Source: Anaerolineaceae bacterium
GTDB lineage: Bacteria; Chloroflexota; Anaerolineae; Anaerolineales; Anaerolineaceae
Reading direction: 5' to 3'
DNA length: 11,003 nt
Assembly: GCA_003446605.1 (NCBI GenBank)
Contig: DMDF01000113.1
Location: 1 to 11,003, forward strand
The first letter of the stretch is position 1. Each line of letters starts with the position of its first letter. Under the pieces are notes generated by a model. The model was not told the origin of the DNA. It made no database searches and was given only the letters and a program-made list of their open reading frames with translations. The position numbers and the translations under genes are program-made. Below, piece by piece: positions 5,569 to 11,003 of this stretch.

Positions 5569-6591
5569 ATGAAGAAAAATTTACTGTACGTCCTGGTGAT
5601 CACTTCGGTCATCCTGGCAAGCCTTACAGGATGCAACACCAGCACTAGCAGCGGTGATGTGGAAAAAGTAGTCTATCTTATCAATGGCGCTCTGGGTGAC
5701 AATGCTTTTTATGATTCCGGGCAAGTGGGTATGGATAAGATTGCAGAACAATATGGTGTCGAGACACGTACCATAGAAACCAATTTCGACGCGGGTCAGT
5801 ATGAACCCTCACTACAAGCTGCGGTGGATTATGCCGATGTGATCTTTGTGATCTCTTATGGTTTTGAAGACCAATTGAAAGAATATGCGGATAAATATCC
5901 CGATAAGGTCTTTGTGAATATCGATACAATCGTTCAGAATGATGGCAACACCATCACCTCCGTCGATTTCATCGAAGAGGAAAGCGCTTACCTGGCTGGT
6001 GTGGTCGCTGCATTAACCACTCTCGATACAACCATCCCCAATATCAACGAAGATAAGGTTATCGGTGCAGTTGGTGGTGATGTTGACCCCGTCATTGATG
6101 CGTTTATTTTTGCATATACCAATGGCGCCCAATCCATCGATCCTGAGATCACGGTTGAAAAGAAATACCTGGGCGATTGGGAAGATACCGCTAAAGCAAA
6201 ACAAGCTGCTCTCCAGCTGTTTGATCAAGGCGCTGATATCGTCTTCCAGATCGCCTCAGCTGCTGGCATGGGTGTGCTGCAGGCAGCTGGCGAACGGGAA
6301 CTTTATGCGATCGGTGTAGATACCAATCAAAATGATATCGTACCGGGCTATGTGGTCGCCAGTGACATCAAAGATGTTGGAAAAGCAATCGAAGAAGTCT
6401 TTGCCACCATCAAGGATGGTATCTACCAACCAGGGCAGGTGCTGCAATACGGGTTAGCCTCTGGTGCTGTGGATGTGGTCTTTGATGCTGAAGTGATGGT
6501 GCTCCCGCAAAGTATCATTGACAAGGTTGACGAACTGCGCAATCAGATCATCAATGGTGAACTGGTTATCGAAATTTACCAGCCTGAATAA
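5569..6591 (+). CDS. BMP/PnrA-family nucleoside-binding lipoprotein
   Basis: This is the extracytoplasmic receptor of an ABC importer, of the BMP family (PnrA of Treponema, NupN/YufN of Bacillus), whose known ligands are mainly purine or other nucleosides. The 340-residue protein opens with a lipoprotein signal (KK, hydrophobic 5-18, lipobox LTGC ending at C22) and a Ser/Thr linker. Family blocks are all present: GDNAFYDSG (43-51), ESAYLAGVVAA (138-148), IGAVGGDVDPVIDAF (165-179), a KAKQAA helix (209-214), GADIVF (221-226) and IGVDTNQ (248-254) with D251. The aromatic F47 and D44/N45 sit where PnrA contacts the base. ATG 5569 follows AGAGGAG. It is the first gene of the importer operon behind a good promoter, and a hairpin separates it from the ATPase. 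The exact nucleoside cannot be read from sequence. Confidence 0.93.
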   Translation: MKKNLLYVLVITSVILASLTGCNTSTSSGDVEKVVYLINGALGDNAFYDSGQVGMDKIAEQYGVETRTIETNFDAGQYEPSLQAAVDYADVIFVISYGFEDQLKEYADKYPDKVFVNIDTIVQNDGNTITSVDFIEEESAYLAGVVAALTTLDTTIPNINEDKVIGAVGGDVDPVIDAFIFAYTNGAQSIDPEITVEKKYLGDWEDTAKAKQAALQLFDQGADIVFQIASAAGMGVLQAAGERELYAIGVDTNQNDIVPGYVVASDIKDVGKAIEEVFATIKDGIYQPGQVLQYGLASGAVDVVFDAEVMVLPQSIIDKVDELRNQIINGELVIEIYQPE

Positions 6592-6615
6592 AAACCTGTA
6601 AGCATTGAGCAAACG

Positions 6616-6669
6616 AAAGAAGCGTGAGATGGACATCAAAGAATAAATGCATTCTCACGCTTCTTTTTT
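6616..6669 (+). terminator. Intercistronic hairpin with U-run (attenuating terminator)
   Basis: A 14-bp perfect inverted repeat (6616-6629 with 6653-6666) encloses a 23-base loop and runs into a block of six T (6664-6669). It stands between the receptor stop and the ATPase ribosome site, which begins at 6672 immediately after the T-run. This has the form of an intrinsic terminator, but the downstream genes are clearly the same transport system. It therefore most likely acts as a leaky terminator, or as a 3'-end stabiliser of the receptor message, producing more receptor than transporter. Confidence 0.8.
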
Positions 6670-6671
6670 AC

Positions 6672-6687
6672 AAGGAGAGGAATCTTG
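6672..6687 (+). promoter_or_regulatory. Ribosome site deciding the TTG start of the ATPase
   Basis: AAGGAGAGG (6672-6680) precedes TTG 6685-6687 by 4 bases. Starting here gives an N-terminus (DNNDKPVLIDMQHV...) of normal length for the first ABC domain. The next in-frame ATG (6718) would remove the start of the first beta strand of that domain. Confidence 0.75.
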
Positions 6688-8229
6688 GATAATAACGATA
6701 AACCTGTTCTGATAGACATGCAGCATGTTGTAAAGGTCTTTCCCCCTGATGTGGTAGCGCTTAACGATGTAAGTGTGGATTTCCGGCAGGGAGAGATCCA
6801 TGCCATCGTGGGGGAAAACGGGGCAGGCAAATCTACCCTGATGAAAATCCTGTACGCAATGGAAAACATGAACGCGGGTGAGATATTCTATAATGCAAAA
6901 CCGGTTCATTTTCAATCCACAGGAGATGCCATCGCGAATGGTATTGGCATGGTGCATCAAGAAATACTGCTTATCCCGGAATATTCGATCTGGGAGAATG
7001 TAGTGCTGGGATTAGAACCCACCCGTGGTTTTGGAAAACTGGATGAGAAAAAAGCGATTGCGGATGTTCTTGAAAAGATCGATGAATTTGGTTTCCATCT
7101 TGACCCATTAGCGCTGGTCAAAGACATTTCGGTAGCTGCCCAGCAAAAAGTGGAGATTCTAAAGCTCCTCTACCGAAATGTTTCTGTGTTGATTATGGAC
7201 GAACCGACAGCTGTGCTAACTCCCCAAGAGATACCACAGTTATTTGATGAATTGCGGCGATTACGAGATAATGGGCATACCATCCTGTTCATTTCCCACC
7301 ATCTGGATGAAGTGCTTGACCTGAGTGATCGCATCACCGTATTGCAAAAAGGCAAGATGATCGGAACGGTAACCAGTAAAAGCACTTCAAAAAAGGAGCT
7401 GGCAAGAATGATGGTGGGTCGTGAAGTCATTTTCTCCTCCATTAGGAAACCATGTCAACACGGTGACACGGTTTTTGAAGCTCGCAACATCTGCTATCGT
7501 GACGAAGATAAGGTTGAACGGCTTAAAGATATTAACTTCACGGTTTCATCCGGTGAGATCGTAGGTATTGCCGGAGTGGAGGGCAATGGACAATTTGAGC
7601 TGGTCAATACCATTATGGGATTGATCACGCCCCAATCTGGCAGCATCTTTGTTCAGGGGAAGGATATTACCGAAGAACCCATCCTGGAACGCCGCAAACT
7701 GCTTTCTTATGTGTCACAGGATCGCAAGACGATGGGTTCCTCTGCCAGTGCACCTATTTCCGAGAATATGATCATGACGCATCATAAGCTCGAAAAGCGC
7801 TTCCAAAAATGGAATGGACTGGTGTTGAACTTTCACGAAGTAACAAAATTTGCCGAGGAGATCCGGAAACGTTTTTCGGTGAATATGGGTGCGCCAGGTG
7901 CTCCTTTTCAGTCTCTTTCTGGTGGAAATCAACAAAAAGTTATTCTGGGACGTGAACTTTCACTCAGTTCACCATTTGTGCTGTTGGATCAACCCACCCG
8001 CGGTTTGGATGTGGGTTCGATCGAATATGTACACGAGCAGATCCTGGGGATGAGAGATCAGCAGCGTGCCATTTTAATGCTCTCTTCTGATTTGGATGAA
8101 TTATTCCGCATTGCGGATAGATTGCTTGTGCTGTATCGTGGAAAGATCGTGGCAGATCTCATCACCGGAAAAACTACCATCAATGAGATCGGGTACCTCA
8201 TGCTGGAAGGAACAATTCATGAAAACTAA
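6685..8229 (+). CDS. Double-domain ABC ATPase of a nucleoside importer
   Basis: The energy-supplying subunit, with two fused nucleotide-binding domains in 514 residues as in NupO/YufO and RbsA. First domain: Walker A GENGAGKST (43-51), Q-loop Q92, a signature altered to SVAAQ (149-153), Walker B VLIMDEP (168-174) and H-switch H205. Second domain: a P-loop without lysine, GVEGNGQ (297-303), a canonical signature LSGGNQQ (411-417), and LLDQPTRGLDVG (433-444) with Gln where the catalytic Glu is usual. The second H-switch position is Ser (about 467). Lysine loss and the Q-P-T-R-G-L-D block are normal for this subfamily; the G to A change in the first signature is less usual. One composite site (Walker A 1 with signature 2) should be active. 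Translation starts at TTG 6685 behind AAGGAGAGG. The 3' end overlaps the first permease by 11 bases. Confidence 0.95.
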   Translation: MDNNDKPVLIDMQHVVKVFPPDVVALNDVSVDFRQGEIHAIVGENGAGKSTLMKILYAMENMNAGEIFYNAKPVHFQSTGDAIANGIGMVHQEILLIPEYSIWENVVLGLEPTRGFGKLDEKKAIADVLEKIDEFGFHLDPLALVKDISVAAQQKVEILKLLYRNVSVLIMDEPTAVLTPQEIPQLFDELRRLRDNGHTILFISHHLDEVLDLSDRITVLQKGKMIGTVTSKSTSKKELARMMVGREVIFSSIRKPCQHGDTVFEARNICYRDEDKVERLKDINFTVSSGEIVGIAGVEGNGQFELVNTIMGLITPQSGSIFVQGKDITEEPILERRKLLSYVSQDRKTMGSSASAPISENMIMTHHKLEKRFQKWNGLVLNFHEVTKFAEEIRKRFSVNMGAPGAPFQSLSGGNQQKVILGRELSLSSPFVLLDQPTRGLDVGSIEYVHEQILGMRDQQRAILMLSSDLDELFRIADRLLVLYRGKIVADLITGKTTINEIGYLMLEGTIHEN

Positions 8230-9256
8230 ATTTATCAATGGGGTGCTTGGCATTGTGATTGCTTTGATGCTGGGTGCGATTGTGATGTGGATCCAGGGAT
8301 ATGCACCTTTTGAAACCTATACGGCTTTGTTCAATTATTCACTTGGTTCGTTTTATTCATTCACTACCATGTTGCGTAATTCGGTTCCACTGATCCTGAC
8401 GGGATTATCCGCATCGGTAGCTTTCGCCTCTGGTCCGGTGAATTTGGGGCAACCGGGGCAATTCTTAATGGGTGCCTTACTTGCTACGATCGGTGGCTTG
8501 TATCTTGATCTGCCACCCATTTTGATGATCCCTATTCTAATTCTGTTAGCTATGCTCGGTGGGGCACTCTGGTCAGGATTAGCCGGGTTGATGCGCTTGT
8601 GGTTCAAGATGGATGAATTCATCACAACTTTGATGTTGAATATGATTGCCGATTTCTTTACTTATTGGGCGATTTCCTATCCGTTATTTGACAAGGAAGC
8701 CTACTCTCCCATGACACCCGCCATTAACCCCAATGGTTGGCTGCCGGAATTTGGTAATTTTAATACAAATATCATTGTGATGATCCTGGCATTCATTGCA
8801 GTGTGGTTCATCTCGAAGAAAACCGTGGCAGGATATGAATGGCGTATTGCAGGGCAAAACAGTCTGTTTGCACGATTGGGTGGTTGTGAGATCGATAAGA
8901 ATTATTTGAAAGTAATGTTGCTGACAGGCGCTCTGGCTGGATTAGCCGGGGGGCTGGTGGTCATGGCTGGTCCACATCGCTTCCTGAAGGGTCTGGGAGC
9001 AAATTATGCCTGGGATGGCGTCATGATCGCCATGGTGGCGAATAACGGTATCCTGGCTACCCTGCTGTACGGGTTATTCTTCTCCATCCTGCAAACAGGG
9101 GCGTTGGGGATGGAATTGATCACCGACGTACCGCGCGAATTCATCATGGTTATCCAGGCTGTGATCGTGCTGGTGGTTGTGGCAGGTAGAGGGTATTTCA
9201 ACATCCTGATGGATAAGATCGCAGTACGGCGTAAAGCAAAGGAGGGTCTGGAATGA
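8219..9256 (+). CDS. Nucleoside ABC importer permease 1
   Basis: The first of two transmembrane subunits (NupP/YufP type, BPD_transp_2 family) forming the inner-membrane channel. The 345 residues contain about eight to ten hydrophobic segments, starting with 6-25. Family hallmarks are 'VNLGQPGQFLMGA' (74-86, normally F/VN-GxEGQ..GA; Glu is replaced by Pro), 'KMDEFITTLMLNMIA' (130-144) and the cytoplasmic 'AGQNSLFARLGGCEID' (211-226), which resembles the coupling loop 'G.np.aA...Gi'. ATG 8219 is chosen because it follows GGAAGGAA (8204-8211) and matches the family N-terminus; longer in-frame starts lie inside the ATPase gene. It overlaps the ATPase by 11 bases and permease 2 by 4 bases, indicating coupled translation. 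Confidence 0.93.
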   Translation: MKTKFINGVLGIVIALMLGAIVMWIQGYAPFETYTALFNYSLGSFYSFTTMLRNSVPLILTGLSASVAFASGPVNLGQPGQFLMGALLATIGGLYLDLPPILMIPILILLAMLGGALWSGLAGLMRLWFKMDEFITTLMLNMIADFFTYWAISYPLFDKEAYSPMTPAINPNGWLPEFGNFNTNIIVMILAFIAVWFISKKTVAGYEWRIAGQNSLFARLGGCEIDKNYLKVMLLTGALAGLAGGLVVMAGPHRFLKGLGANYAWDGVMIAMVANNGILATLLYGLFFSILQTGALGMELITDVPREFIMVIQAVIVLVVVAGRGYFNILMDKIAVRRKAKEGLE

Positions 9257-10146
9257 ATGTCATCATCGGACTCATCAATGGCATGATCACCGGAGCCACA
9301 CCCATTCTGCTGGCTGCTCTGGGTGGAACCATGACCTACTATGCCGGTATTTTCAATATTGCTATGGAAGGCATGATGCTGGGAGGTGCTTTTTTTGCAG
9401 TGCTCGGTTCTTACTATTTTGAATCATGGGTGGTTGGTATTCTTTTTGCCATCCTGGGATCTTTGTTGATGGCTTTGATTTTTATCCTTTTTTCTGTCAA
9501 ACTGAAAACCGATGAATTTGTAACAGGTGTGGCATTAAACCTGTTTGCATTGGGGGCTACCACGTATATGCTGCGGCAGATCTTTGGCGTGAAGGGAGCG
9601 TTTGCCAGTCCGGGCATTGTACCGATCCCGGATATCGATATTCCCTTGCTTGAGGATATTCCGGTGTTGGGTCAAATTCTAAGCGGGCATAATTTGCTGG
9701 TCTATGTGGGATTGATCGCAACCATTCTGTGCCATTACTTGATCTATAAAACCCGTTTTGGGCTGCGCTTACGTGCGGCAGGGTATAATACAAATTGCTT
9801 GGATACCAGTGGAGTACGCTCAGATCGTATCAGAACCATTTCGGTAATTCTATGCGGAATTTTTTGCGGGTTGGCTGGTTCTTTTCTTTCACTGGGGTAT
9901 GTAACCCTTTTCTCGGAGAACATGTCAGCCGGTAAAGGATGGATATCACTGGCAGCGATTATCCTGGTGAACGGAAACCCGTGGGGAATTGCTTTGATAT
10001 CACTGATATTCGGATTTTCGGATGGGTTGGGTTTACTGTTGCAGCAGTATCTACCTTCCCAATTTACATCTATGGTGCCTTATATTGCTACATTGATCGC
10101 GTTGTATGTATATTCATCACGGAAGAAAAAGGAGAAGTTCTCATGA
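9253..10146 (+). CDS. Nucleoside ABC importer permease 2
   Basis: The second transmembrane subunit (NupQ/YufQ type, BPD_transp_2 family), 297 residues with about eight membrane segments. Hallmarks are 'YAGIFNIAMEGMMLGGAFFAV' style residues (30-50), 'LKTDEFVTGVALNL' (84-97), the coupling-loop region 'FGLRLRAAGYN' (169-179) followed by 'DTSGV' (184-188), and 'MSAGKGWISLAAI' (224-236). All are typical of the partner permease in BMP-type importers. Its ATG overlaps the stop of permease 1 (ATGA), and its own stop overlaps the ATG of the glycohydrolase gene in the same way. Together with the receptor and ATPase it completes the importer. The C-terminus ends in a Lys-rich cytoplasmic tail (RKKKEKFS). 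Confidence 0.94.
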   Translation: MNVIIGLINGMITGATPILLAALGGTMTYYAGIFNIAMEGMMLGGAFFAVLGSYYFESWVVGILFAILGSLLMALIFILFSVKLKTDEFVTGVALNLFALGATTYMLRQIFGVKGAFASPGIVPIPDIDIPLLEDIPVLGQILSGHNLLVYVGLIATILCHYLIYKTRFGLRLRAAGYNTNCLDTSGVRSDRIRTISVILCGIFCGLAGSFLSLGYVTLFSENMSAGKGWISLAAIILVNGNPWGIALISLIFGFSDGLGLLLQQYLPSQFTSMVPYIATLIALYVYSSRKKKEKFS

Positions 10147-11003
10147 AAAAAGCGTGGGAGATTGATCGCGAGATGCGAGTTCGAGCAATTCCGATCGACC
10201 GTCGGGTGGAATCAAGCAACTGGTATGAAGCAGGTTTTGAAGCTCCTTATGGAGATGGCTTGATCGATCTATTCTGGTCATCGCGAGTACCAGGATCGTC
10301 AGCCCCAGAGATTCCGTATGTAGAGATGACCCAGGCTTTGGGGAATAAGGGATATGATGTTAGCGGGGCGGAAGAACTGCTTGAAGAAGGAATGCGCTTG
10401 CATGCGGATGGGAAAATAGACGAATTGCGCGTAGTCACAGCAAGGGTGTTGCATGCCTTGAAACAGGCTCCCCTTAACCCCAACGATGTCTACCATCAGT
10501 TTAAGCACCCTGAAACATGGGAAGATATCCAGCACTGTATGGCAGATGGAAGCCGGCAGGCGTTTGATAACACCTGGAAGGAATCTTACCGGGAACGTAT
10601 CCATCAAGGATGGATCGGGCAGCTGGCAGGTGGCTCATTTGGCACCTGCATCGAAGGTTACACGGGCAAGCGCATAGCGCAGGTCTACGGAGTGATCGAC
10701 AGCTATATCACCGAACCTGAAACAACCAATGATGATGTGGTTTATGAGCTGGCATTTCTGGATGCCTATAACCGCATGGGGGCAGGTATCACTTCAGAAG
10801 CGATTGCCATGGAATGGGTGAAGCAAATACCCTTCGGTTGGTCTGCTGAATGGGTAGCGCTGCGTAATTTGAATATGGGAATATTCCCACCTGATTCAGG
10901 AGCATGGTTCAACCCATATTCGGAATGGATCGGAGCGCAGATGCGTGGGATGGTGTGCGGAATGGTAGCACCTTCTAATCCTATGGAAGCAGCTCGCCTG
11001 GCT
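10143..11003 (+). CDS. ADP-ribosylglycohydrolase-family protein, 3' end cut by window
   Basis: The first 287 residues of a larger cytoplasmic protein; the frame is open to the right edge. Residues 152-171, with 'HQGWIGQLAGGSFGT' then 'EG', match the start of the ADP-ribosylglycohydrolase (DraG/ARH) fold. 'TTNDDVVYELAFLDAY' (194-209) matches the Mg-binding T/S-D-D-T helix, with N-D-D-V in place of the usual motif. 'QMRGMVCGMVAPSNPMEAARLA' style residues (266-287) match the next conserved helix. The C-terminal metal-binding D..xTG motif lies outside. The first 150 residues are not part of the core fold and include Trp/Pro-rich and acidic helical parts of unknown role. Family members hydrolyse N-ribosyl bonds in ADP-ribosylated proteins or small molecules. 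ATG 10143 overlaps the permease stop by 4 bases, so it is co-translated with the importer, suggesting it acts on an imported ribosyl compound; that link is inference. Confidence 0.88.
   Translation, partial: MKKAWEIDREMRVRAIPIDRRVESSNWYEAGFEAPYGDGLIDLFWSSRVPGSSAPEIPYVEMTQALGNKGYDVSGAEELLEEGMRLHADGKIDELRVVTARVLHALKQAPLNPNDVYHQFKHPETWEDIQHCMADGSRQAFDNTWKESYRERIHQGWIGQLAGGSFGTCIEGYTGKRIAQVYGVIDSYITEPETTNDDVVYELAFLDAYNRMGAGITSEAIAMEWVKQIPFGWSAEWVALRNLNMGIFPPDSGAWFNPYSEWIGAQMRGMVCGMVAPSNPMEAARLA

Noticed and set aside
8096..8218. Extended N-terminus (41 extra residues) for permease 1 from ATG 8096
   Set aside because: The extension overlaps the conserved end of the ATPase by over 130 bases and is Cys/Ser-rich, without family similarity. 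ATG 8219 has a good ribosome site and gives the normal hydrophobic N-terminus.
1..11003. CRISPR arrays, insertion sequences, tRNA/rRNA genes, phage or defence genes
   Set aside because: I looked for regular repeats, terminal inverted repeats with transposase frames and RNA gene signatures and saw none. The window looks like ordinary metabolic and membrane genes.

Overview
The window reads as chromosomal DNA of a moderately AT-leaning bacterium. TTG starts behind good Shine-Dalgarno sequences, a lipoprotein-type solute-binding protein and the style of the encoded proteins suggest Chloroflexota, probably class Anaerolineae. This is an impression from protein families and style, not from a marker gene.

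Left part (1-3698). The 3' end of a + strand gene (1-222) runs to within 4 bases of the end of a convergent three-gene minus-strand operon. That operon, read from right to left, encodes two membrane-anchored proteins that look like a divergent SPFH/band-7 (HflK/HflC-style) pair (3698-2568 and 2566-1136), followed by a clear pseudouridine-5'-phosphate glycosidase, psuG (1132-227). The genes are separated by 1 and 3 bases, so they are almost certainly co-transcribed.

Middle part (3699-5568). Divergently from the SPFH pair, a UbiA-like integral membrane protein with eroded Asp-rich motifs (3739-4647, probable TTG start) is followed by a bcp-type peroxiredoxin (4708-5169) that has its own promoter. 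A gene-poor stretch of 399 bases (5170-5568) follows. It holds a strong hairpin, a weaker terminator-like element, two promoter candidates and one doubtful 29-codon ORF.

Right part (5569-11003). A + strand operon encodes a complete BMP/PnrA-type nucleoside ABC importer: lipoprotein receptor, double-domain ATPase (TTG start) and two permeases. A 5'-complete but 3'-truncated ADP-ribosylglycohydrolase-family gene is translationally coupled to the last permease. A 14-bp perfect hairpin with a U-run separates the receptor from the ATPase and probably sets a high receptor-to-transporter ratio. Co-transcription suggests that the imported nucleoside-like compound is cleaved by the glycohydrolase.

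No RNA genes, insertion sequences, CRISPR arrays or phage genes were recognised. The most unusual elements are the SPFH-SPFH-psuG operon, the UbiA-like protein lacking standard catalytic aspartates, and the coupling of a glycohydrolase with its own long N-terminal region to a nucleoside importer.
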